Assembly: GCA_963930775.1 (NCBI GenBank)
Contig: OZ005689.1
Location: 28,160,044 to 28,224,043 of the forward strand
Reading direction: 5' to 3'
Length of the DNA: 64,000 nt
DNA from: Cliona cf. orientalis
Lineage: Eukaryota > Porifera > Demospongiae > Clionaida > Clionaidae
The notes under the pieces are model-generated. The model was not told the origin of the DNA. It searched no databases and saw only the letters and a list, made by a program, of their open reading frames with translations. The first letter of the stretch is position 1; every line of letters starts with the position of its first letter. The translations under genes and the position numbers were made by a program. Below, in pieces: positions 22,601 to 34,957 of the stretch.

Positions 22601-22656
22601 CCCCCCCCCCCCCCCCCGAACACGATCAAACACGTAACATGCGTTTGCCACCTTAC

Positions 22657-23100
22657 CTTGATAATACTGTCCATCACCGGCCTTTCTGGTGTATCACCAG
22701 ACACCATGTCCATATCCTGTGCAAAAACGATAATAAAGTAAATCGCTCAGGTCTGAGGCTAATAAAAACATTTTCTTCAAGTACTCACTTTTTGTGCATC
22801 AGCACTCTCAACTGACTCCATATCACTGCAGAAGATGAAGATACAGTATTACCATGCAAGCACTCCATTTTGGTCACAATTACACTATGGTACGTATACT
22901 CACGTAAATATGTTGAATAACAAACTTGGATGAACTGCCAAAACTTGCAATGCAGAAATCACATAACAGACCGTACATGTCCCTGAGTTTCACAAGAAAA
23001 TTGTATCTACTCTTGTATGGATACACCCACATTTGATAGTAACCCAGTATTGCTCTGCAGACAATGCAATTATGAGAGCAAGACCACATGCTGAGCTAGT
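22657..23100 (-). pseudogene. Duplicated gene fragment, copy 2
   Basis: Candidate exon 22716-22657 (minus, phase 0 both sides, donor GTAAGG) plus an upstream exon-like block near 22828-22788 ending in a GTGAGT donor. Homologous block by block with 17391-17760, in the same orientation, about 5.3 kb away. Confidence 0.4.
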
Positions 23101-24536
23101 GAACATAGTTAACCCTTTCTTTCTCATTTCTAATATCTGCTGATTTGGCCCCATAGGCTTCACACAGCAAACAGTGCATGTCAGTAAAATATCAGTTCCA
23201 TAGGACTATCCTCAGTCTCTCTCTGCCACAGATCAAGCAAGAGACTGCTACCAATTATCTATTTGATATCCCATCTGATTGCACAGAACTGCACATGTTA
23301 GCTGAATATTTGTGAAGAATGTGCTTTGGTCTACACTTGCTTGAATGCCGTCAGAGTGTCTTACGCTAGCAGCTGGCACTACATAATTTCTCGGAGAACT
23401 TGACAATCAGCAATGAACTAGCTGGAGACCTGAAAACGCATTACCACGCATGCGCAGAAGGTGTGCCCGATGATCTTCTGTGGATGTGGTTACATGTTGA
23501 GTGATGGGCTACGAGGATCTACAGATTTGCCTTGGCCAAAACTGACTGACCAACATACTTTCCCGAACACTACTGGCCATGATCATACTGTATAGGCATC
23601 GTTTATAGGCTAGGCTAGAGCTAGGTATCATAAACCAGACATTTCAGTTATCCGGACGTACATTCACTTATCCGGTATGGCAGCGATCGGCCAGTGGACA
23701 AAGGGGTCCGGATAATCGAGGCTGCACTGTAGTTCACTGTGAAACATCTTATACGGTGTTGTGTGGAATTCACCACATCTCTCAGTCATCAGTAACAAGA
23801 CAGTAACACTTCCGAAATTAGGTTTTTTTTTGCTAATAGCCCTACAAAGCCACTCTCTGAAACACTAGACTCACAATATGGGCACACGGGATGCACGATA
23901 CATATTGCACTCAGTCCTCACGCCATTCTGTGCCTTCAAGTTTCTGTGCAAAAGAATGCCATACATCCTAGCGCTGGTGCTATTCACCTGCTGTCTGTTC
24001 TACACACAAACCCATACATATGCACAAGACTTACATGAATCACAAGCAGCAGATATGTTAGAACTGGGACCATGTTAGCGTGAAACAACAGACAACGTGC
24101 ATGCATGCACAGGTAGACAAGGGAGGGGCTGGCTTGCTATGCATGTGCAACTGACAGGGGTAGGGCTGTAAACATAACCCTCGACCTTAAACTGGTAGAC
24201 AGGAGAGGGGCTAGCAAAGGTGCAATTTGGTAATATGCCACCCACGCAATTACTGCTCATAAACAAGTTTCAGTTTCACGCTACACACTCAGTATCTGCT
24301 GACTGTTGAAGTTCGGTGCTCAGGCTAGGCACGAGGACAGGAAACTAACTCCCTTCATTAGCAGGTATGTGGAATTTGAGAGAGCCTAGTACCGATTTCT
24401 TTCGGTGGTATACAACGTATTTTGGATGCCGAGATGAAACTGCTTCATGCTCAAGGCCTAGGAACACAGCAAGAGTAAATAATAAGGAAGGAAAGAGAGT
24501 ATTGAACACAGTATATGCTCCGTATAATATATTTTC
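23101..24536. other. Stretch without a supported gene
   Basis: Holds the pogo-like MITE (23632-23729), an R3 copy (24098-24250) and short open frames such as 23878-24078 (+) without recognisable features. Confidence 0.3.
23632..23729. mobile_element. Decayed pogo/Tigger-type MITE
   Basis: The right end reads GATAATCGAGGCTGCACTG then TA. Inside, TTATCCGGAC-type blocks occur in both orientations. The ATTATCCGGA signature is typical of pogo-like non-autonomous elements. The left terminus is eroded. Confidence 0.5.
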
Positions 24537-25258
24537 GGAAAGTCACACACCGATAAAAGCACTCGATTAAAATAGCTCATTGTCGAGTGCAAGCAACGCG
24601 AGCACAATTTCAACTGAAAATGCTGGTAGATCACAATACAGAACGAGCATTCATGAAGAATCTTACATGAAAGTCACGAAAATGCCTCCATTCTTCACAA
24701 ACCTGAGAAAAATCGAATGTTTAGCCCCTAGAGTTAGTCACATGTGCAAGGAGGGAAATCACATTACTCTCTGAATACATATTAGATGGGTATATAGCAC
24801 ATTTGATACTCTCTTCCCTTCTGTATTAATTACTCTTGAACAAAAGTATTGAGGATATGTTGTGGGCAAGTCATGATCATGTGATCACAGTTCTCAATAC
24901 AAACACCTGTATATTTTATTCGTTTGGAACTCACTACCCTGCGCACATGTACAAGGAGTAAAGTAATCCGTCTGTCTGTCTGTCATCACAAAATTGCCAG
25001 ATCTGGACAGCTAGGCATCTGAGTGACTAGTAAATACAACAAATCCATCAAAGTCGTCGAAAAACTGGCTTCATTATATTTGGCAAGGCCCACAAGCACT
25101 GCATCTTATCGACTCTACCCACTGCAGGCCATGTGCATACGTCAGCTACATGTACGCACACTGCTGCTGCAGCTCTCATTTCTATGCAAATAGATGTGGA
25201 TGCAGATGCAATGTGCTGTGTATGTGCTCTATAGGGCTCAAGTTGTTTCGCAATGCAC
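24537..25258 (+). repeat. Duplicated segment S1, copy 1
   Basis: Corresponds to 28385-29153. Both carry a matching 64-codon frame (24580-24774 here) with about as many silent as replacement changes by my count, so there is no sign of strong protein constraint. The segment ends with an R1 copy (24945 on). Confidence 0.7.
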
Positions 25259-25266
25259 TGGGTATG

Positions 25267-26312
25267 AGCAGTCTCTATTCAGTGGACTGGACCACTGGAC
25301 TGGACTACTGGACTGGAATACTGGACTCACCTTTGACCCCAAAAATAGCATACAAAAGGCTTCATTTAGCCCCTTATAGCTTGGTGGGGCGAGTGGGGTT
25401 ATAGAATAAGACGGCCTAATGGCCTTTGGCCTTGTGGCTTTATGGCCAAACGGCTAAGCAAGCAATTTATCTCCATTTGAGGTGGGATAGCATGTCCCCA
25501 GGTCTCTTGCTGGGAATGATCTGACACTGAATGAATATTAACTGATCAGTGAAAAGAATAGGTACACATGCACTCTTTTAATTGTGCTGGTGCAATTAGA
25601 TTCTTCCAAGATAAATAGTCCCCATAACAACAGTATCCTGTCCAGGTGTACTCTGGGGTACCAGCCCCTTCGCAGGCTGGTATATGCCCCAGACTAGTTC
25701 AGGTGCACGACAGTTGAGTCCAACTTAACGTCAGTAACATTCTTGTATCGTTTTGAATACTAATAGTATGACACTACACCCAAAGTGACACAAAATTGAT
25801 AATAAGATGTAACTTACTCATAACACATGATAGCTAATATTAATTATTATTATAATATGTTAATCGCAGCTATGTAGCTAAATTAATAGAGTTCCCCTGT
25901 CATGTAGACACAAACATGTTACTGACGATAAGTTGGACTTGACTGTCGTGTACTGTTGTTATGGGGACTACGTATCTCGGAAGAATCATAATTGCACCAG
26001 CATGATCAAACGAGTGCATGTGTGTCTATCTTTTCATTGATCAGATAGTTGAACATTCATTCTGTGTCAGATCATTCCCAGCAAGAGACCTGGGGACATG
26101 CTATCCCACCTTAAATGGAGATAAATTACTTCATTTGGCCATAAAGCCACAAGGCCAAAGGCCATTAGGCCGTCTTATTCCACTACTGATAACCCCACTC
26201 GCCCCACCAAGTTATAGGGGGCTAAATGAAGCCTTTTGTATGCTATTTTTGGGGTCAAAGGTGATTCCAGTAGTCCAGTCCAGTGGTCCAGTCCACTGAA
26301 TAGAGACTGCCC
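25267..26312. mobile_element. Fold-back element FB2, copy a
   Basis: The ends are inverted (left AGCAGTCTCTATTCAG; right complement GGGCAGTCTCTATTCAG). The arms are roughly 400-480 bp and continue through CTGGACTGGACTACTGG and ACCTTTGACCCCAAA. The target duplication TGGGTATG is at 25259-25266 and 26313-26320. The related segment at 29139-29160 shows the unoccupied site. No transposase is encoded. Confidence 0.8.
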
Positions 26313-26477
26313 TGGGTATGGGCAAGTTTATTCCTGGTTTTGTATGTGTGTGAAACTTGCAGTGAATGAAGCCAGATATGCCAGACATTCAGCTTGAAGC
26401 CTTTCAAATCAAAGGCAGGAATAATCTTGCCCAAGGTCACTAAATCACTGGGGCATGGCCACAGTATCAATGTGGGA

Positions 26478-26530
26478 TCAGGCCATGTCAGCAGATCTGA
26501 TAATAACGGGACGTGTAGCTGCGCGAATCG

Positions 26531-26571
<41 letters not shown>

Positions 26572-26898
26572 AGAACTTATCAATTATCTCGGTCGGCAGT
26601 GCGCAGACGTAGACTGCATTCACGTGGCATGACAGACGATGTGCGCGTGCGCAGATGGACAGGGGAGGGGCTGATTCATGCACATTTGGTAGGGGTGGGG
26701 CTGAAAATTGACAATAGACAGCAGATACCAAACTGAGTTATTCATGTCTTCTAGAACGCTAAAAATGCTCAGCAAAGGGCAAGCAGCTAAAATAGAATTA
26801 TATGAGCGCTTCTGGGGAAATTTAGTGATATATCCACCCAGGCAGTTAGTGGGTACCTTAAAGCCTTTCAAATCAAAGGCAGGAATAATCTTGCCCAA
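26478..26898 (+). repeat. Short copy of the 2.6 kb unit (unit 0)
   Basis: Begins ATCAGGCCATGTCAGC like units 1 and 2, then jumps to their end block: a CA run at about 26535-26565, R3, AACGCTAAAAATGCTCAGC and ATATCCACCC. It is interrupted at its 3' side by FB2 copy b. Confidence 0.6.
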
Positions 26899-28236
26899 GG
26901 GCAGTATCTATTCACTGGACTGGATCACTGGAATGGACTACTGGACTGGACTACTGGACTCACCTTTGACCCCAAATACCAACTTAAAATATTTTAATGA
27001 CCATTATTCAGTTGTGTGTCCCTATAATTATGCTTCTATTAAGTAGGATAAGGTATAATCACCTACTTGGATGTGGACAACCGTGAATGCAGTGTGAGGT
27101 AGCTAGCTAAGTGAAGCTATAAATACCCATTGTGCTAAGCAACAAACTGGAGCAAAGAAATGTAGTAATGAAGAATTGACTCATGAAGCATCGACTCATG
27201 AAGCATCATTTCAGTATCAGTACAAGTCTCCAAAAGATGTTGGAGGGTGTAGGTGTGGCTCCATGGCAGGGGGAGCCCGGAGAGGATTATTTAATTCAAA
27301 TCAAGTGTTGAAGATAGACGATGCTATAGGCTAAATTTAGCCAGCTATAGCTTGGTGGGGCAGTTAAATTATACTACGTTGAGCCTGGCTTACTTTTAGT
27401 GGTAGCTATAAGTATGCAACATCTACCTGGGCACTGCCCTGGTAGCCTCAGGCATGCAGGTACCTGAGTGATGTGTAATGGTCTGAGATTACCTCAAGAA
27501 AGGTGTGCTTCAACCCAAGTTTACGGTAATAGCTACTAAATATCAAATTCTAGCCACAGTGACCCTGCTGTGGATACAGTTGTCACGATACAGTCTTTTA
27601 GTGACTGCGGCAGGATCAACCTACCATTGTAAGAAAACAAGCATGATGTATATTGTCAAAGTTACTTGTTATGTATTACAGCCACAGATTAAGTTGCAGT
27701 ACGCCTCCCCCTCACCTCCCGGGCCCACCCTCCCCCACTGGTTTGCCCAAAAGCCATGGAAGAGTACAAGCTATGGCAGTACACACAGAACAGTGGGCTT
27801 CCTAATCATAATTATTGGATAATCGATTTCAGGTAGCTAAGCCTATAGCATCAACACTTGATCTAAACAAGCGAATTAATTAATCCTCGATCTCCGGGCT
27901 CCCCCTGCCATGGGGGCACACCTACACCCTCCAATATCTTTTGGAGACTTGTACTAAACTGAAAATGATGCTTCATGAGTCAACTCTTCATTCATTGCTC
28001 CAGTTTGTTACTTATCACAATGGATATTTAGCTATAGCTTCACTTAGCTAGCTATGCATTCATTGTTGTCCACATCCAAGTAGGTGATTGTACCATATCC
28101 TACTTAATAGAAGCATAATTATAGGGGCACAACTGAATAATGCTCATTTAAGTTGGTATTTGGGGTCAAAGGTGAGTCCAGTAGTCCAGTCCAGTAGTCC
28201 ATTCCAGTGGTCCAGGCCAGTGAATAGACACTGCCC
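26899..28236. mobile_element. Fold-back element FB2, copy b
   Basis: The outer 90 bp are shared with FB2 copy a (GGGCAGT.TCTATTCA, GGACTACTGGACTCACC). The remaining arm (about 26990-27340 against 27832-28150) is different, so the two are relatives with unlike interiors. The pre-insertion sequence survives at 26411-26450 (ATCTTGCCCAAGG then CACTAAATCACTG), which gives a duplication of about 7-8 bp starting TTGCC. The unpaired centre is about 490 bp. Confidence 0.8.
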
Positions 28237-28384
28237 TTGCCGGCACTAAATCACTGGGGCATGGCCACAGTATCAATGTGGGATCAGGCCATGTCAGCAG
28301 ATCTGATTATAGATAAATTTCACTGATGCAATTGCACAATGGGCAAAGTGGGGGGGGGGGGGGGGGGGTATATGCTCAGTTTTC

Positions 28385-29153
28385 AGAAAGTCACGCATCA
28401 ATGAGAGTGCTCGATTCAAATAGCTCATTGTCGAGTGCAAGCAATGCGAGCACGATTTCGACTGCAAACGCTGGTAGATCGCAATACAGAACGAGCATTC
28501 ATGAAGAATCTTGCATGAAAGTCACGAAAACGCCTCTATTCTTCACAGACTTGAGAAAAATCGAATGTTTAGCCCCTAGAGTTAGTCACATGTGCAAGGA
28601 GGGAAATCACGTTACTTTCCGAATACATATTACACGGGGTCAAGGGCTTATAGACCCCAGCAGTCTATAAGCCCTTGACGGGGTATATAGCGCATTCAAT
28701 ACTTTCTTCCCTGGGCAAGTCATGATCATGTGATCACAGTTCTCAATACAAACACCTGTATATTTTGTTCGTTTGGAACTCATTACCCCGCGCACATGCA
28801 CAAGGGGTAAAGTAATCGGTTTTGTCCGTCTGTCTGTCTGTCTGTCACCACAAAATCGCCAGATCTGGACAGCTAGGCATCTAAGTGACTAGTAAATACA
28901 ATAAATCCATCCAAGTCGTCAAAAACTGGCTTCAAATTGTTTGGCAAGGCCCACAAGCATTGCAAACACTGCATCTTTATTGGCGACACCTATCGACTCT
29001 ACCCAATGAAGGCCATGTGCATACATCAGCTACATGCACGCACACTGCTGCTGCAGCTCTCATTTCTATGCAAATAGGCAAAATACATGTGGATGCAGAT
29101 GCAATGTGCGACTGCTCTATAGAGCTCAAGTTGTTTCGCAATGCACTGGGTAT
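28385..29153 (+). repeat. Duplicated segment S1, copy 2
   Basis: Second copy of 24537-25258. It has a 46 bp hairpin insertion (28639-28679 and flanks) that is absent from copy 1, and a TCTG tetranucleotide run near 28828-28845. Confidence 0.7.
28639..28679. repeat. Perfect 17 bp hairpin inserted in S1 copy 2
   Basis: GTCAAGGGCTTATAGAC and its exact complement are separated by 7 nt. The aligned position in S1 copy 1 (about 24784) reads straight through, so this is an insertion or a locally templated event. Confidence 0.8.
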
Positions 29154-30115
29154 GGGCATGTTTTTTGCATTTGAAACTTCAGGTGACAGATATGCCAGAC
29201 ATTCATCTCATGGTGAGGTGAAATACTACCTTGGGCAAGAGTATTCTTGCGTTTGATTTGAAAGGCTTCAAGCTACACTAAGTGGGATCAGGCCATGTCA
29301 GCAGATCTGATTATAGATAAATTTCACTGATGCAATGGGCAATTGCGCAAAGGAGGGGGGGGGGGGCAGGAGTGTCATCATGGAATGATGTGCACAGCTC
29401 TGAGACTAAGATTATATATAGGCCTTGAAAGTTGCTGGTCCAAAGAAAGATCATTGCTATTCGTAACCCAGTCAGCCGTTCACTTCTGGGCTACAAGTGT
29501 CCATAGGCTCTGCTGGATTTACACAAGTGAGTGGTGCTGTATGCTACATAGCCTCACTAACTAACTAGCAAGTATTGGAAGTGTTTGCTGTATAAAACAA
29601 TGGAGCACTCCAGTTTGTAGCTCAAGGTATAGACCAATGCTAGCTGCATAAAGAGATCTAGCTGCTTCAGGACGTATGGCAGTGACTCCCTTGTTTAGCA
29701 CATAATTTACTCAGTTGGGCAAAAGCGTAAACAATGTTCATCGCATTGTCAAGCGCAAAAAGCAGGCATTGTCAGGTAAATTTTTATCACTTCTTGCTCA
29801 CACACGGGCACAATGTGTGGCTAGTTATATCTCTAGTCTTAGTTTCTGCAGAGAAGTTTTTGCTGTTTGAGTTAGCACTGTACATAAATCTGTGATGGCA
29901 ATTTTGATCCCGCTACAATGTATGTAAACGGAAAAGGGGCGTGTGAGATCGTATACTGCAAAAAAATCTAAGGATCAAGACTCTTTGATCAAACCATCAA
30001 GCAAGTTTCAAGACTCAAGCGATCAAGGCCTATCTTTGTATTGATTACCATTGCAGGTGCCGCATTGAGACGACTATCCCTGTAATCAGTAGTCTCGTGC
30101 CAGCCTCTTTGTTGC

Positions 30116-30361
30116 ATGCGGAAAAAAAGTATGGTGAAATGCGCATGGTTCCGGCAATATCTATTGCGTCCATTCCGATTGCAAAATAGTGTCTGTGAAG
30201 TTCACACGAAAGCGATAAGCTCAAATGTAGCTGGCAAGGATGTGGATGATCCATGGTTTATCTCTCTACTGACTGGGACAGGAAAATCTCTCGTTTTTCA
30301 CTTATACTGCTGCTGTTTGACTGTCTGTTTGGTTACGAATCAGACACTGAAACAAGCATAG
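30116..30361 (+). pseudogene. Helicase fragment with Walker A (TGTGKS), copy 1
   Basis: Frame of 81 codons containing KAISSNVAGKDV and then LTGTGKSLVFHLY, the layout of motif I in RecQ/DEAD-type helicases (..GKDV....TGTGKSL..). A few residues between the two blocks (DDPW) look like the product of small indels. No other helicase motif follows in frame. Unit 2 has the same fragment with different damage, so this is a relic carried by the repeat unit. Confidence 0.45.
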
Positions 30362-30687
30362 CACTCGAACTCCACCAAGATTGTGTTTTCGAGGCTCCTG
30401 CTAGGCGTAAGGCTGCGTGAATTACGCATAAGCAAAACAAACGTGATCGCGCTATCACTGATAATATTTCTTGTTTGCACGTCATAATATGATGCCGTGT
30501 ACGTCTGGAATCAAAATTGAATAAGCATTTCACCACACTCTTTTTCCGATCCGCGTGTGGGTACGAGACTATGTAATCAGGTACTTCCGGGAAAATTCCT
30601 GTTCTGTTTGTAATATATCATAAGGGAGGAGGAGGAAGGGTCTGGTGTCATGCCCATACCGGAGTTGTACCAGTGCTTAGCTGTTAT

Positions 30688-30949
30688 GCACCTATCAATG
30701 TATTGCCCCATCTACCCCCCCCCCCCCCTCCTCCCCACTGGTGGGGATTTGATCTCATTTGACCAATAAACATGCCCCAAATCAGGGGGATTTGATCAAA
30801 ATTCACAGATAGTAGGGTGAAATATACAGTCCCGATGGGGGCATTTGATCATAGAATTTGCTCCAGGGGAGAGGCAATTGATTTCATATAGGTCAAATCC
30901 CCACCATTTGCCCGTGGGGTGGTACCTGGGGCAATACATTGATAGGTGC
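30688..30949. mobile_element. MITE with GCACCTATCAATG ends
   Basis: GCACCTATCAATGTATTGCC at the left is mirrored by GGGCAATACATTGATAGGTGC at the right. Unit copy 2 reads GCTTAGCTGCTATGCCTGTG through the same point (about 33870), showing the empty site. The exact duplication is ambiguous (TA or TATGC). Confidence 0.75.
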
Positions 30950-31294
30950 AGTATGCCTGTGTGCAAAACCTCATTCGTGAAGATCTAGTCTAGTACCCTA
31001 GCTAGCCCTGTAAAATTGGTGATGACGTGGAGCAATCTGATCGGGCGCCACTACTGGCTGCAGCATGTACTAGTCTCATATATATATAGGCATAACACCA
31101 GATCCTTTCTCCTCCCCAGTGATAAAATACAAACCTGGCGTTCCAAGCCCAGTATATTAGGTGATATTATACAGTTCGATAATCAGGAGAAACGCCATAT
31201 AATATTATGCTCACACAAATAGAGATCACCTCTCAACTATGAGATTACTTACGTGCTACTTTATCGCTACGTACGCGTAGCTGCGCGAATCGTG

Positions 31295-31410
<116 letters not shown>

Positions 31411-32468
31411 CTTACCAATTATCTCGCTCGGCAGTGCGCGCGGTAGACTGCGTTCACGTGGCACGACGGACCATAGATAATCTATTATCTATGGACGGAC
31501 GATATATATGCATGCGCGTGTGCAGATGGACAGGGGAGGGGCTGATTTGGTAGGGGTGGGGCTGAAAATCGTCCGTCGCGCGCGCGTGCGATCGCAACGT
31601 GAACGCGCAGACTGCGTTCATGTGGCAAGACGGACGATATGCGCGTGCGCAGATGGACAGGGGAGGGGCTGATTCATGCACATTTGGTAGGGGTGGGGCT
31701 GAAAATTGACAATCGATAGCAGATACCAAACTGAGTTATTCATGTCTTCTAGAACGCTAAAAATGCTCAGCAAAGGGTAAGCAGCTAAAATAGAATTATA
31801 TGAGCGCTTCTGGGGCAATTTGGTGAGATATCCACCCACGCAATTAGAAGGCTTCATGCTGGTATTAGGCAATATTATCAGGCCATGTCAGCAGATCTGA
31901 TTATACATGTAGATAAATTTCACTGATGCAATGGGCAAAGCAGGGGCGCCCGCCACAATATTATGCAGGAGTGAATGATGTTGCACAGCTCTGAGACTAG
32001 GATTATAGGCCTTGAAGTTGCTGGTCCAAAGGAAGCTCATTGCTATTCATAATCCAGTCAGCCGTTCACTTCTGGGCTACAAGTGTGTATAGGCTCTGCG
32101 GGATTTACACAAGTAAGTGGTGCTGTACGTACAATTCCCCATAGCCTTGCCAACTAACTAGCAAGTAGCGGAAACGTTTGCTGTGTAAAACAATAGAGCA
32201 CTCGAGTTTGTAGCTCAAGGTATAGACCAATGCTAGCTAGCTTGTCTGCATGACGAAAAGACCTAGCTGCTCCGGGGGCGTATGGCAGCGACTCCCTTGT
32301 TGAGCACATAATTTACTCAGTTGGGCAAAGCGTAAACAATGTTCATCACATTGTCAAGCGCAAACAGTAGGTATTTTCAGGTACATTTTCATCAGTTCTT
32401 GCTCATACACGGGCACAATGTATGGCTAGTTATAGCTTAGTTTTAGTTTCTGCAGAGACTTTTTTCAA

Positions 32469-32916
32469 CACTGTGTCTACTGTACTGTCACCGGTACCCA
32501 AGATTTAGTGCTTGGAGTACCGGAAGCTCTAATATTAGCTATAGCTAATAGCCACTAATACTGAGTGCTAGACGGCTAGCGAGGCTAGTAGTTGGGGGGG
32601 GGGTTTGGTTTCGCTAATCGGTTAGTGATGAGGGGTTTTGGATTTAGGCTATGGTTGTTGACAAAGGGTTAGTATTATAGTGACAAGGTGTATAAAGGTG
32701 GCAAAAAACGACATCCAGCAGCAGCGAGCTGGGTTAGCAGAGCGGACTAGGGCTAGGGCTGGTGGAGCGGTGGTCGTGGGTTCGAAACCCGCTTGATCTT
32801 TAGATTTCTTTTTTTATTCCACTTTCGAACAATTTTTTACGTTTTTTGGCGGGCTAGTTTGCCGGTACTCGAAGCGCTAAATTTTCAGTACCGGTGCCGG
32901 TACAGTAGACACAGCG
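32469..32916. mobile_element. MULE-like MITE with 9 bp duplication and tRNA-like core
   Basis: The left end CACTGTGTCTACTGTAC and right end GTACAGTAGACACAGCG are inverted and flanked by TTTTTTCAA at 32460-32468 and 32917-32925. A 9 bp duplication suggests a Mutator-type element. Unit copy 1 (about 29855) has the unoccupied site. Inside is a tRNA-like segment with a strong B box. Confidence 0.75.
32726..32797 (+). other. tRNA-derived segment inside a MITE
   Basis: An A-box-like GGGTTAGCAGAGCGGAC and a good B box/T arm (GTGGGTTCGAAACCCGC) with an extended middle as in class II tRNAs. A T-rich run (CTTTTTTT) lies just beyond. Acceptor ends do not pair. It is probably a tRNA-derived SINE or relic trapped in the MITE. 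Confidence 0.45.
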
Positions 32917-33074
32917 TTTTTTCAATTGTTGCTGTTTGAGTTAGCACTGTACATCAATCTGTGATGGTAATCTCGCTACAATGCATGGTGCAAGTACAAG
33001 CCACATTGAGACTACTATCCCCGTAATCAGTAGTCTCGTGCCCAGCCTCTATGTTGCATGCAGAAAATAAAAGT

Positions 33075-33266
33075 ATGGTGAAATGCGCATTGTTCCGGAA
33101 ATATCTCATTGCGTCCTTTCAGAATAGTGTCCGTAAAGTTCAGACGAGGGCAATAAGCTCAAATGTAGCTGGCGAGGATGTGGATGATCCATGCCTACCT
33201 AATGGGACAGGAAAATCTCATTTATACAGCTGCCGTTTGATCGTCTGGTTGAGAATCAGGCACTGA
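33075..33266 (+). pseudogene. Helicase fragment, copy 2
   Basis: Counterpart of 30116-30361. NVAGEDVDDP is followed by NGTGKS, retaining the GKS of Walker A but losing residues before it. The lesions differ from copy 1, as expected of independently decaying relics. Confidence 0.45.
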
Positions 33267-33381
33267 CACACTCGGACTCCATAATTTGCCAAGATTGTGC
33301 TTTCAAGGCGTCGGTTGGGTGTAAGGCTGCGTGAATTGTGCATACAAGCAAAACATCGTGATAACGCTATCACTGATAATA

Positions 33382-33683
33382 CAGTGGAATCCTGCATGAC
33401 GGACACCCCTCAACGGCGGACACCTGCGATATAACAGAAAATTCTGAATGTCCGGATTGTATTTCCATAGACTTCAATACATTCAAACCCCCTTAACAGC
33501 GGACACCCCGCTATTCCGTATAACGGACACTTATTTTGGTCCCGCAGTGATACTTTATCATAGCTGGCCTCGATTCGATTGTAGGAGGGGCATGGTCAAC
33601 CACTACCCCTGAGCTAAGGACACTTCGCTATAGCGGACTAAAATTTTGGTCCTAATGGTGTCCGCTTTAGAGGGTTTCCACTG
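33382..33683. mobile_element. Tc1/mariner-type MITE, TA target
   Basis: CAGTGGAATCCTGCATGACG at the left, complemented at the right by GTTTCCACTG, with GGACACC blocks inward from both ends. TA flanks both sides. Unit copy 1 at about 30463 reads GATAATATTTCTTG with a single TA, the empty site. Confidence 0.85.
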
Positions 33684-34957
33684 TATTTGTTTGCGTGTCA
33701 TAATAATATTATGTCGTGTACATCTGGAACCAAAGTTGAAAAAACATTTCACCACACTCTTTTTCCGATCTACGTATGGGTACGAGAATATGCAATCAGG
33801 TACTTGTAACATATCAGGAGAAGGAGGAAGGATCAGATTCTGGTGTTGTGCCCATACTGGAGTTGTACCAGTGCTTAGCTGCTATGCCTGTGTGCAAACC
33901 TCACTCGTGAGATGTAGTCTATAACACCAGAGCCTTCCTCCTCCCCAGTCATAACCCTAGCGTTCCAAGCAAGCCCAATAAATCAGGCGACATGCTAGCC
34001 TCGTCCCCAGGCCCCTCCCAACGCGGGGACGAGGCTACACATGAGGCTAGCGACATGCATACAGTTCCATAGTCAGGAAAGGCGAGAAAACTATCAGTAA
34101 GCCATATTATTATATTATGCTCACACAAATAGAGATCATCTCACAACTGTGAGAATCGAATCGTGTCACACACGACAGACACAGACACGCACACAAAACT
34201 TACCTATAATCTCGGTAGTGCGCAGACGAAGTTCACGTAGCTGTAGTCTCGTCCCGGTCCCGATCCCCAGACTAAAGTTCACGTGGCACGATGGCCGATA
34301 TGCGCACGCGCAGTTTGACAGGGGAGGGGCTGGTGCAGATATGCGCGTGCGCAGTTGGACAGGGGAGGGGCTGATGCATGTGCATTTGGAAGGGGTGGGG
34401 CTGAAAGCACGACCTTTGACCTTAAAATTGACGACTGACAGCGGATACCAAACGGAGTCATTCATGTCTCCTACAACGCTAAAAATGCTCAGCAAAGGGT
34501 AAGCGGCTAAAATAGACTTATATCAGCGCTTCTGGGGCAATTTGGGGATATATCCACCCACGCAAATAAATGGTACCTTAAAATCTTTATGCTATGATAC
34601 AATGTCACATAATATTATGCAAATTGGAGGCTGAATTTAAGTTCATTATTAATGCTGTTATACGTATAACCACTCTCCACCCACTATAAGTTCACATGAA
34701 AATCACATGACTCGTGATTATTCCAAATAAAGTGCTCCATAATGACTAGTTTCAATACAAATCACATAGGTTCAATGATAATAATATATCAGTATAGGAA
34801 TAGAATAGTTTCCAATGATCGAGATTTAGGTATAGGAATAGAATAGTTTCCAATGATATTTCAGCATAGGAATGGAATAGTCTCCAACGAGATTTCAGTT
34901 CAAAATTAATATCATTGATGTGGCTGCCGATAGCCTGGTCACTAGCCTTATCCAGCA

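Larger units (their letters stand above)
31877..34577 (+). repeat. 2.6 kb unit, copy 2
   Basis: Collinear with 29284-31876 but carrying two insertions of its own (32469-32916 and 33382-33683) and lacking the MITE of copy 1. It is cut at its 3' end by the palindromic element, whose TTAA target lies in GGTACCTTAAA, a sequence also seen intact in unit 0 at 26855-26866. Confidence 0.65.

Noticed and set aside
26255-26731. 158-codon minus-strand frame and its plus-strand partner
   Set aside because: It spans the tip of FB2, a CA run and an R3 copy; the Cys-Val or Thr-His repeats come from the microsatellite.
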